Positions 48,107-55,898 of a stretch of DNA of 64,000 nucleotides are shown here, in pieces (the first letter of the stretch is position 1; each line of letters opens with the position of its first letter). The DNA is from Streptomyces sp. NBC_01498 (GTDB lineage: Bacteria; Actinomycetota; Actinomycetes; Streptomycetales; Streptomycetaceae): positions 930,001-994,000 of the forward strand of contig NZ_CP109598.1 in assembly GCF_036327775.1 (NCBI RefSeq), read 5' to 3'. Below the pieces are notes generated by a model, which was not told the origin of the DNA, did no database searches, and saw only the letters and a list, made by a program, of their open reading frames with translations. The translations under genes were made by a program, and so were the position numbers.

Positions 48107-50130
48107 GTGGTGAGCTCCAGCGGCGGGACGTCGGGGCGGCTGATCCCGAACGTCTGGGCGTACAGCGACAGTTCGGCCTCCAGCGCGCGGACCATGGTGT
48201 CGGCCTTGCGGAAGCCGTGGCCCTCGCCCTCGAAGGTGATGTACGCGTGCGGGACGCCCCGTCCGGCGAGCCGGGCGAGGAAGCGTTCGCACTGGACGGG
48301 CGGGCAGATCACGTCGTCGAGGCCCTGGAGGAGCAGGAAGGGGGTGGTGATCCGGTCGACGTGGTTGATCGGGGAGCGGTCGCGGTAGCGCTCCGGTACG
48401 TCGGCGACGGGGCCGACCAGCGACTCCAGATAGCGCGACTCGAAGTCGTGCGTGCCGTCCTCGACCCAGGTCGACAGGTCGAGGATGGGGTAGATGACGG
48501 TGCCGCACGCGTAGACGTCGGTGCTGGTGAGCGAGGCGGCGCTGGTCCAGCCGCCGGCGCTGCCGCCCCGGATCGCGAGGCGCGCGGGGTCGGCGGTGCC
48601 CTCGTCGGCGAGGGCGCGGGCGACGGCCGCGCAGTCCTCGACGTCGACAACTCCCCATTGTTCGCGCAGCCGTTCGCGGTAGGCGCGGCCGTAGCCGGTG
48701 GAGCCGCCGTAGTTGACCTCGGCGACGCCGATGCCGCGCGAGGTGAAGTAGGCGATCTCCAGGTCGAGTACGAGCGGGGCGTGGCTGGTCGGACCGCCGT
48801 GGGCCCACACGACGTACGGCGGGAGTTCGCCGTCGGGGGCGTGGTGGGCGGGGTGGTGGGGCGGGTGGATGTGGGCGTGGATCTCGCGGTCGCCGGGCCC
48901 GGTGAACACCCGGGCGCGTGGCTCGGGGTAGTAGGCGGGGTCGACGGGGTCGGTGTGCGCGGCGCCGACGACGCGGGCCCGGCCGGTCGCCGTGTCGAGT
49001 TCCACGATCTCGTAGGCGCTGCGGGGGCTCGCGGCGACGCCGATGACGCGGGTGCCCCGGGTCGCGAGGGTGGGGGCCCATTCGGTCCAGGGCCCGGCGA
49101 CGTCGGCGATCCGGCCGGTCGCGGGGTCGAGTACGCCGAGTGTGGTGGCGCCCTTGCCGTGGACGACGGCGATCGTGCCGTCGTCCATCGGCCGGAACCA
49201 CCGCTGGCCGATCTTCCACAGCGGCCCGCCGAACTCCTCCTCGACGTCCGGGCTCAGCCGCTCGGGCCCGGCCACGCCGGACGGTGCCGAGGCGTCGGGC
49301 CGCAGCCGGTTCAGCTGCCACCAGCCGCCGGGGTCGGAGACGTACAGGAGTGAGCCGTCGGGCGCCCAGTCGGTCTGGACGACGGCTTCGGACGGGCCTC
49401 CGGCGACGGTCCGCACCCGCTCGAAGGGGCCCCCGGGGGCGCCGGTCGCGGGCACGTCGGCGAGCAGCAGTTCCGTGCCGTCCCAGGGCATCCGGGGATG
49501 GTCCCAGCCGATCCACGCGACCTGCCGGCCGTCCGGCGAGAGGCGGGGTCCGGTGACGAAGCGGTGCCGGTCGCCGGAGAGTTCCCGGACGGCCGTACGG
49601 TCGTCGGCGGCCGAGCCGTCCAGCGGTACGGCGGCGACGAGGCGGCGTACGTCGGTGGGCAACTCGCCGGTGAACTCCTCCAGTACGCACCAGACTTCGC
49701 CGGTGTCGAGGCGCAGCGTGGGGTCGGCCCAGCGCAGGGTGCCGGTCTGCCGGCCGCCGGGGGCGGGCGCGGGGGTCAGGGGGCGCGGGGGCGTGCCGGC
49801 GTCCGGGTCGTACGCGTACAGCCGCTGGTCGGGGAGGTGCGCGAAGACGACGACGGTGGAGCCGTCGGGCCCGGCCGCGCCGTCCCAGGGCCTGCCGCCG
49901 TACTCGATGACCCGGGTGCGGACGTTCCACGGGGCGGGCAGAACCGATTCCTCCCCGCCGTCGGGACGCCCGCGCACCAGGGCGCGCCGGCCGCCCTCGG
50001 CGGGGCGCGGCTCCGTCCACCACACCTCGTCGCCGACGGTGCCCACGTACTCCGGGCGCCCGTCGTGCGAGGCGGCCAGCGCGGCGTCGATCGGTGACGG
50101 CCAGGAGCCGTACGGCGTCGGCTGCTCCAT
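48103..50130 (-). CDS. Prolyl-oligopeptidase family (S9) peptidase
   Basis: A 675-residue enzyme with an N-terminal beta-propeller and a C-terminal alpha/beta-hydrolase. ATG 50130 has GGGGAG six bases upstream. Ser lies in AIRGGSAGGWTSAAS, Asp in LLLQGLDDVICPP, and His in FEGEGHGF. The propeller spans about 25-405, with blocks like LSPDGRQVAWIGWDHPRMPWDG. No signal peptide is seen, so peptides are degraded inside the cell. It is overlapped by LD-carboxypeptidase downstream and lies 12 bp after M20. Confidence 0.93.
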   Translation of the reverse strand: MEQPTPYGSWPSPIDAALAASHDGRPEYVGTVGDEVWWTEPRPAEGGRRALVRGRPDGGEESVLPAPWNVRTRVIEYGGRPWDGAAGPDGSTVVVFAHLPDQRLYAYDPDAGTPPRPLTPAPAPGGRQTGTLRWADPTLRLDTGEVWCVLEEFTGELPTDVRRLVAAVPLDGSAADDRTAVRELSGDRHRFVTGPRLSPDGRQVAWIGWDHPRMPWDGTELLLADVPATGAPGGPFERVRTVAGGPSEAVVQTDWAPDGSLLYVSDPGGWWQLNRLRPDASAPSGVAGPERLSPDVEEEFGGPLWKIGQRWFRPMDDGTIAVVHGKGATTLGVLDPATGRIADVAGPWTEWAPTLATRGTRVIGVAASPRSAYEIVELDTATGRARVVGAAHTDPVDPAYYPEPRARVFTGPGDREIHAHIHPPHHPAHHAPDGELPPYVVWAHGGPTSHAPLVLDLEIAYFTSRGIGVAEVNYGGSTGYGRAYRERLREQWGVVDVEDCAAVARALADEGTADPARLAIRGGSAGGWTSAASLTSTDVYACGTVIYPILDLSTWVEDGTHDFESRYLESLVGPVADVPERYRDRSPINHVDRITTPFLLLQGLDDVICPPVQCERFLARLAGRGVPHAYITFEGEGHGFRKADTMVRALEAELSLYAQTFGISRPDVPPLELTT

Positions 50131-50141
50131 GCCCAACTCCC

Positions 50142-51491
50142 CTACGCGTGTTGCAGATAGTGGTCGAGTACGCGGACCCCGAAGTGCAGGGCGTCCACCG
50201 GGACGCGTTCGTCCACCCCGTGGAACATGGCCTGGTAGTCGAAGCCCGGCGGCAGCTTCAGCGGGGAGAAGCCGTAGCCGGTGACACCGAGCCGGGAGAA
50301 CTGCTTGGCGTCCGTGCCGCCCGACATGCAGTAGGGCACGACATGACCGGCCGGGTCGAACCGCTCGATGGCGGCGCGGAGTTTGGCGTACGTCGGGGAG
50401 TCCACCGGTGCCTGGAGGGCCACTTCGCGGTGGTGGAACTCCCAGTCCACGTCGGGTCCGGTCAACTCGTCGAGGGTGGCGCAAAATTCGTCCTCGGTGC
50501 CCGGCAGCATCCGCCCGTCGACCATGGCGACGGCCTGACCGGGGATCACGTTGACCTTGTAACCGGCTTCCAGGACCGTCGGGTTGGCGCTGTTGCGCAC
50601 GGTCGCCTCGACCAGCGCGGCGGCCGGGCCGAGCTTGGTGAGCAGCACGTCGGGGTCGAAGCCGGGGTCGTCCGTGTCCACGTCGATGCCGTGCAGCGCG
50701 GCGAGTTCGCGGAGCGCGGCGCGCACGGTCGGGGTCAGCCGCAGTGGCCACTCGTGGTCGCCGATGCGGGCGACGGCGGCGGCGAGCCGGCTGACCGCGT
50801 TGGCGCGGTTGACCTTGGAGCCGTGGCCGGCCCTGCCGTGCGCGGTGAGCTTGAGCCAGGCGGTGCCGCGCTCGCCCGCCCCGAGGGGGTAGAGGGTCAT
50901 GCCGGGGCCGGCGTGGAAGCTGAAGGCACCGGATTCGCTGATGCCCTCCGTACAGCCCTCGAACAGTTCCGGGTGGCTGTCGGTGAGGAATCCGGCGCCG
51001 TCGATCGCGCTGGCCTCCTCGTCGGCCGTGTACGCGATGACGATGTCCCGGCGCGGCCTGATCCCGGCGCGGGCCCAGGCACGGACGACGGAGAGCACCA
51101 TCGCGTCCATGTTCTTCATGTCGACGGCCCCGCGGCCCCAGACGACTCCGTCCCGGACCTCCCCGGAGAAGGGGTGCGTGGACCAGTCGGCGGGCTCGGC
51201 GGGCACCACGTCCAGATGGCCGTGGACCAGCAGCGCGTCCGCGCCGGGGTCGGTGCCGGGAATCCGGGCGACCACGTTGGTCCGGCCGGGTGTGCGTTCG
51301 AGAAGGGCGGGTTCGAGACCGGCGGCGGCCAGCCGCTCGGCGACGTACTCGGCGGCGGGGCGCTCCCGGCAGTCGCCGCCGCCCCGGTTGGTGGTGTCGA
51401 TGCGGATGAGGTCGGAGGTGAACGCCACCACCTCGTCCAGCGCCACCGCGTCCACTGCCTCGCGCCCCTGGTCGGGCGTGCTGTCAGCCAT
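50142..51491 (-). CDS. M20/M25/M40-family metallo-peptidase (DapE/CPG2-like)
   Basis: A 449-residue M20 peptidase with a dinuclear zinc site: LLVHGHLDVVPAEP, GRGAVDMKNMDAMVL, IAYTADEEASAIDGAG, and the late MSGGTDAKQF region. An inserted dimerisation lid lies between (GHGSKVNRANAVSRLAAAV). ATG 51491 has GGAGG six bases upstream and overlaps the M55 gene end by eight bases. The family hydrolyses aminoacyl/acyl amino acid bonds; run with M55 and S66 it suits dipeptide breakdown. Confidence 0.92.
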   Translation of the reverse strand: MADSTPDQGREAVDAVALDEVVAFTSDLIRIDTTNRGGGDCRERPAAEYVAERLAAAGLEPALLERTPGRTNVVARIPGTDPGADALLVHGHLDVVPAEPADWSTHPFSGEVRDGVVWGRGAVDMKNMDAMVLSVVRAWARAGIRPRRDIVIAYTADEEASAIDGAGFLTDSHPELFEGCTEGISESGAFSFHAGPGMTLYPLGAGERGTAWLKLTAHGRAGHGSKVNRANAVSRLAAAVARIGDHEWPLRLTPTVRAALRELAALHGIDVDTDDPGFDPDVLLTKLGPAAALVEATVRNSANPTVLEAGYKVNVIPGQAVAMVDGRMLPGTEDEFCATLDELTGPDVDWEFHHREVALQAPVDSPTYAKLRAAIERFDPAGHVVPYCMSGGTDAKQFSRLGVTGYGFSPLKLPPGFDYQAMFHGVDERVPVDALHFGVRVLDHYLQHA

Positions 51492-52317
51492 ACTGTTCCT
51501 CCACCGCGGCCGAAACCATCGTGGTGACCGCTTTGAACGTGCGAATGCCCTCGTACATCGTCTCGCTGGTGTAGGCGACCCGCCGCTCCCCGCTGCGCAC
51601 CACACCGGGGACGACCGTGGCCGCCCCGCAGAGATGCTCGGCGTCGAACTCCAGCTCGACGGTGAACGGGCCGCCCACGACCGGTTCGTACCGTACGGCC
51701 AGGGCCGCCGCCTGCTTCGCCGCCGCCCGGATGTCGGCGGCGGTGCGCGCGGGGGTGCGGCAGAGCGCCGCGTACCGCGAGACATGATCCTTCACCGCGA
51801 CCGTGCGGGCACCGGGGGCGTACCCCTCGGCGTCCCGGCAGGTCAGGTCGTCGCCGGTGACGAGCACCACGGGGACGCCGTACTCGGCGACGACATGGGC
51901 GTTGAGCAGACCCTCACTCGCGCGCGTCCCGTTGAGCCAGACGCCGGTGACCGAGTTGGCGAGATACGTGTGGGCGAGGACGCCCTCCGCGCCGGCGCCC
52001 GTGTGGTAGCCGACGAAGGCGATGCCGTCGACGTCACCGTGCTGGACGCCCTCGACCATGCTCAGCGACTTGTGGCGGCCGGTGATCATCGCCGCCCGCT
52101 CGTCCAGCCGCTCCAGGAGCAGGTTGCGCATGGTCCAGTGCGCCTCGTTGATCAGCACCTCGTCGGCGCCGCCGTCCAGGAAGCCGAGGACGGCGGCGTT
52201 GACGTCCGAGGTGAACATCGTCCGGCAGCGCTCCCACTGCGGTGTCCCCGGCAGCACGTCGGCCGGCCAGGTGACACCCGTGGCGCCCTCCATGTCGGCG
52301 CTGATGAGGATCTTCAT
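51484..52317 (-). CDS. M55 D-aminopeptidase (DppA-like)
   Basis: A 277-residue M55 peptidase with ISADMEGATGVTWP (metal Asp and Glu at 8 and 10), EVLINEAHWTMRNLL, AFVGYHTGAGAEGVLAHT and VVLVTGDDLTCRDAEGY. DppA-type enzymes release D-amino acids from D-Ala-D-Ala and related peptides with zinc. ATG 52317 has no obvious ribosome site within 20 bp, so it may be translated from a leaderless mRNA or an unlisted start. It overlaps M20. It begins the four-peptidase run. Confidence 0.92.
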   Translation of the reverse strand: MKILISADMEGATGVTWPADVLPGTPQWERCRTMFTSDVNAAVLGFLDGGADEVLINEAHWTMRNLLLERLDERAAMITGRHKSLSMVEGVQHGDVDGIAFVGYHTGAGAEGVLAHTYLANSVTGVWLNGTRASEGLLNAHVVAEYGVPVVLVTGDDLTCRDAEGYAPGARTVAVKDHVSRYAALCRTPARTAADIRAAAKQAAALAVRYEPVVGGPFTVELEFDAEHLCGAATVVPGVVRSGERRVAYTSETMYEGIRTFKAVTTMVSAAVEEQYG

Positions 52318-52469
52318 GGTGCGAAACCGTACGCCCCGCCGGACGCGGCGACCACCCCGGGCCGCCCGTACCGGCGCTCCCCGGTTCCGGGGGAACGCCC
52401 GTACGGGCGGCGGACCGGGCGGGCGCCGGGGCCCCGCCGGCCAGGGGTACCGGGGCCGGGCGGGAATCG

Positions 52470-53189
52470 TCAGGCGGGTGCCAGCACGAACCAGCGGGCG
52501 GGCAGTTCGATCCGGCTGCCGTCGGGCAGATACTCCGTCTGCGCCAGCGTGGTCTCCCCGCTGTCCACGATCCGCAGGCCCGCCCCGCCCAGCAGCCGGG
52601 GGACCTCGTCGTCGGCGGCCCCGGCCGGTTTCAGTCCGTGCTCGAAGACCCGCCGCAGCTTCGCGGGCGGGCCGCCGGGCGCCTCGGCGGCCTGCTGGAA
52701 CACGCCCTTCGACGCCGAGGTCAGCTCCACGACGAACGCCCGGCCGCGCTCGCCGAGCAGCGCCGCCACCGCCCCGGCGACGGCCGGCCGGTCCTGCGGC
52801 TCGCTCTGGTGGATGACGGCGCGCATATAGACATTGGCGTCGCCGATCCGCGCCGACAGGGCCCGTACGGCCTCGTGGTCCACCAGATCGAGCTGTTCGA
52901 ACTCGGCAGCCTTCGCCGTGTCGGCGTGCCGGGCGTGCTCGATCGCCGCGTGCGAGAGGTCGACGCCCACCGCGCGGGCGAACCGGGTGGCCAGATGGCG
53001 GGTCTGGGTGCCGTTGCCGCAGCCGAGGTCGACCACGGGCAGCGCCGGGTCGGCGTGCGGCAGCAGGATCGCGCAGTGCGGTACGGCCGTCAGGGACGGG
53101 TCGGAGTCCCAGATCGCCTCGCCCGGTGCGTCCGAGGTGTCGCGCCAGTAGCTCTCCCACGAATCCCGGTAACGCTGTGACAGGGTCAT
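52470..53189 (-). CDS. Class I SAM-dependent methyltransferase
   Basis: A 239-residue methyltransferase with motif I VVDLGCGNGTQTRHLATRF near 52-70 and AVGVDLSHAAIEHARH. Motifs after it are poorer than in the 41.4-kb gene: NVYMRAVIHQSEPQDRPAV and AFVVELTSASKGVF. The opening LSQRYRDSWESYWRD recalls thiopurine or antibiotic-associated methyltransferases. ATG 53189 is preceded by GAGGAG. It is isolated, with a 150-bp gap before the peptidase run. Confidence 0.86.
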   Translation of the reverse strand: MTLSQRYRDSWESYWRDTSDAPGEAIWDSDPSLTAVPHCAILLPHADPALPVVDLGCGNGTQTRHLATRFARAVGVDLSHAAIEHARHADTAKAAEFEQLDLVDHEAVRALSARIGDANVYMRAVIHQSEPQDRPAVAGAVAALLGERGRAFVVELTSASKGVFQQAAEAPGGPPAKLRRVFEHGLKPAGAADDEVPRLLGGAGLRIVDSGETTLAQTEYLPDGSRIELPARWFVLAPA

Positions 53190-53241
53190 CCGCGCACTCC
53201 TCGATGAAGGCCCCGGGGGGCGATCTGATGGCGCGTCAGTT

Positions 53242-55749
53242 TCACGCCACGCGCGAAACCCTTCCCCCGAGAGCCTGTTCGAACCACACGGTCTTGCCCT
53301 GTGCCGTGCTGTTGCTCCCCCAGCCCCGGGCCAGCCGGCTCACGACCCGCAGACCCCGGCCGAACTCGTCGCCTGACGTCGCGCCGAGCAGGCTCGCCGG
53401 GGCCGGTTCGTCGTCGGTGACCTCGCAGAGCAGCGCGTCGGTACGGACCAGCCGCAGCCCGACATGGCGGATCCTGGCGTGGCGTACGGCGTTGGTGACC
53501 AGTTCGCTCACCATCAGCTCCGCGTGCTCCACGGCGCCCGGCAGATTCCAGTCGTACAGCTTGCCGCGCACCAGCCGCCGGGCCCGCGCCACCTCGCGCG
53601 GGTCGAGGGCCAGCTGCCACTCGGCGACGTCACCGCCCGGGATGCCGTTCAGCCGGGCCATCAGCAGGGCCACGTCGTCCTTGCGGCCGCCCTTCGTGTT
53701 GAGGGCGCGGATGATGGTGTCGCAGGCCCGGTCCATGGAGGCGGCGGGGTGGGCGGCCGACTCGCAGAGCGCCGCGAGGCCCGCGCCGATGTCCTGCCCG
53801 CGCACCTCGACCAGGCCGTCCGTGCACAGGATCAGCCGGTCGCCGGGGCCGACCCGGACGGTCGCGGTCTCGAACGGCACCCCGCCGACGCCGATGGGGG
53901 CGCCGGTCGGCAGGTCGAGCAGTTCGCTGCTGCCGTCGGCGGCCCGGACCAGGACCGGCGGGATGTGACCGGCGTTGGCGATCTGCACCTCGGAGCGGAT
54001 CGGGTCGTACACCGCGTACAGACACGTCGCCAGATAGTTCTCACCGAGCCGCTGCGCCAAGTCGTCCAGATTGCGCAGGAGTTGGGCGGGCGGCATCTCC
54101 ATGGTCGCCATCGTCTGCACGGCGGTGCGCAACTGGCCCATCATGGCGGCCGAGTTGAGGCCGTGGCCCATGACGTCGCCCACCACCAGCGCGGTGCGGG
54201 AGCCGGGCAGTTTGACGGAGTCGAACCAGTCGCCGCCGATCCTGCCGAGCCGGGCGCCGGGCAGATAGCGGGTGGCGATGTCGCAGCCCGCCATCCGTGC
54301 GGAGACCTGCGGCAGCATGCTGTCCTGGAGCGTCTCGGCGACATTCTCCTGATACGTGTACATCCGGGCGTTGTCGAGGACGAGACCGGCCCTGGCCGCC
54401 AGTTCGGCGCCGGTGGTGCGGTCCATGTCGTCGAAGGGCGCCCGGTCCTGACGGCGCATCAGCACCATGAAGCCCAGCACCACGTCGCGCGCCTTGAGCG
54501 GGACGAGCAGCATGGAACGGTTGTTGATCAGCGGTCGCAGATCGCGCTTCTCGAACTGGCCGGAGATCCGGTCGCCGTCCTCCTCGCTGAGCCTCGGGAT
54601 GAGAACGGGCTCACCGGTGACCATGCACTGGAAGAACGGGGTGTGTTCGGGGAAGGCGATGGCCTCGCCGACCGGCACCGTGTCGTCCCAGCGGCCCGGC
54701 TCGTCGTTGTGCTCGACCCAGACCCGGTGCCAGACGGTGCTCACGTCGGGCCGCCCGGTGGGGAAGCCCTCGCCGGCCAGCACGGCGGCGCGCAGATGGG
54801 TGCCCGCGAAGTCGGCGAAGCGGGGGACGGCGGCGCTGGTGACCTCGCGGATGGTGCGGGAGAGATCGAGGGAGGAGCCGATGAGACCGCTCACCTCGTT
54901 CAGGAACTCCAGGCGCTCGCGCACCGCCGCGTATTCGAGGTCGAGTTCGGGCCGGGGCACGGGCACCGGGGCGTGCTCGGCGTGGCGCGCCGCCCGATCC
55001 GGGGCGTCACGATCGGTGGTGTACGGGGTGTGGCCGGTGGCGTACGGGGCCGTTCCGGCGGGCTCCGCCGAGCCGTGGACGGACGCCGGGCGCCGCGACT
55101 GGCGGCGCGGCACACCCCAGTCGGGGGTGACCGGGACCCGGTCGAGATGGCTGAACTCCAGCACGGGGTAGCCCAGTTCGAGAACCTGGGCGACGATGCG
55201 CCCGGAATCCGCGACGCTCATGTTCGGCAGGATGTGCGGCAGCTGGCCGGCCAGCGACTCGGCGTCGGGGAACTCGGTGTACAGCGAGAAGCTGGGCGCG
55301 ATCCGTTCCCGGTCGACCCCGGCGTCCACCCGGAACCGGTCGATGTCCGCGGCGAGGACGAGATGCCGGCCGGGTCCCGGTCCGGCCAGCGGATACGCCC
55401 ACCACAGCACGTCGAGCCGGGGGCGGCCCGCGTCGGTGAGCCGGGCCCGCCCGGAGGTGGGGTAGGAACTGCGGCCGTGCAGCTCCGGTCCCAGGTCGTC
55501 GTCGCCGTCGTACATGTCGTCGGCGTCGGCCCGGCCGCCGCGGCCCTCGTCGAGCGCCCCGGAGACCGGCATCAGATCGTCCGCGGGGCGACCGACCGCG
55601 TCCTCCCTGGAATGGCCGAAAAGACGCCGTGCGCCGCTCGACCAGTGGGACACGAGGCCGTCGGCGTCCACGACGACCACGGCAAGCGGAATCCGGCCGG
55701 CCACGGCGCCGCGCGGCCGTGCGCGGAGCGGCGGAGTGCCACTGTCCAT
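53242..55749 (-). CDS. SpoIIE-type PP2C phosphatase with PAS, GAF and ATPase domains
   Basis: An 835-residue signalling protein. ATG 55749 has AAGGAG ten bases upstream. An N-terminal PAS-like part about 18-65 and 110-180 is followed by a GAF domain about 270-470, the SpoIIE PP2C phosphatase about 486-700 (GGDWFD, VVGDVMGHGLNSAAMM, CTDGLVEVRGQ, GRKDDVALL) and a histidine-kinase-like ATPase about 716-825 (ELVTNAVRHARI). Streptomyces have many such proteins, controlling anti-sigma-factor antagonists in stress and development. The C-terminal ATPase could phosphorylate the antagonist and the PP2C dephosphorylate it, an inherent switch. A palindrome lies 120 bp upstream. Confidence 0.93.
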   Translation of the reverse strand: MDSGTPPLRARPRGAVAGRIPLAVVVVDADGLVSHWSSGARRLFGHSREDAVGRPADDLMPVSGALDEGRGGRADADDMYDGDDDLGPELHGRSSYPTSGRARLTDAGRPRLDVLWWAYPLAGPGPGRHLVLAADIDRFRVDAGVDRERIAPSFSLYTEFPDAESLAGQLPHILPNMSVADSGRIVAQVLELGYPVLEFSHLDRVPVTPDWGVPRRQSRRPASVHGSAEPAGTAPYATGHTPYTTDRDAPDRAARHAEHAPVPVPRPELDLEYAAVRERLEFLNEVSGLIGSSLDLSRTIREVTSAAVPRFADFAGTHLRAAVLAGEGFPTGRPDVSTVWHRVWVEHNDEPGRWDDTVPVGEAIAFPEHTPFFQCMVTGEPVLIPRLSEEDGDRISGQFEKRDLRPLINNRSMLLVPLKARDVVLGFMVLMRRQDRAPFDDMDRTTGAELAARAGLVLDNARMYTYQENVAETLQDSMLPQVSARMAGCDIATRYLPGARLGRIGGDWFDSVKLPGSRTALVVGDVMGHGLNSAAMMGQLRTAVQTMATMEMPPAQLLRNLDDLAQRLGENYLATCLYAVYDPIRSEVQIANAGHIPPVLVRAADGSSELLDLPTGAPIGVGGVPFETATVRVGPGDRLILCTDGLVEVRGQDIGAGLAALCESAAHPAASMDRACDTIIRALNTKGGRKDDVALLMARLNGIPGGDVAEWQLALDPREVARARRLVRGKLYDWNLPGAVEHAELMVSELVTNAVRHARIRHVGLRLVRTDALLCEVTDDEPAPASLLGATSGDEFGRGLRVVSRLARGWGSNSTAQGKTVWFEQALGGRVSRVA

Positions 55750-55868
55750 GGGTGGGAGGCTCCTTCCCCGCCGCCGGGATCTGCGGCTGTGCACCCACGG
55801 TACGGGTCCGAACACGCAATGCGCGGGGCATTGAACTTTTCAGTTGTGCGCCCGCGTACGCCCCATAA

Positions 55869-55889
55869 GTTGACTGAAATTCAGTCAAC
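55869..55889. promoter_or_regulatory. Perfect 21-bp palindrome between the MFS fusion and SpoIIE genes
   Basis: GTTGACTGAA at 55869-55878 and TTCAGTCAAC at 55880-55889 around one A. It is AT-rich, unlike a terminator here, and has the shape of a TetR-type operator. It lies 120 bp before the SpoIIE start and 10 bp after the MFS stop. Confidence 0.5.
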
Positions 55890-55898
55890 AGGGCCCGG

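Noticed and set aside
47168..50023. A 951-residue fusion ending in LD-carboxypeptidase
   Set aside because: The N-terminal two thirds is an out-of-frame reading of the S9 peptidase gene; ATG 48106 overlaps the S9 stop in the normal way.
55869..55889. Terminator for the MFS exporter
   Set aside because: The arms are AT-rich and exact with a one-base centre, a poor hairpin but a good operator; kept as an operator candidate.
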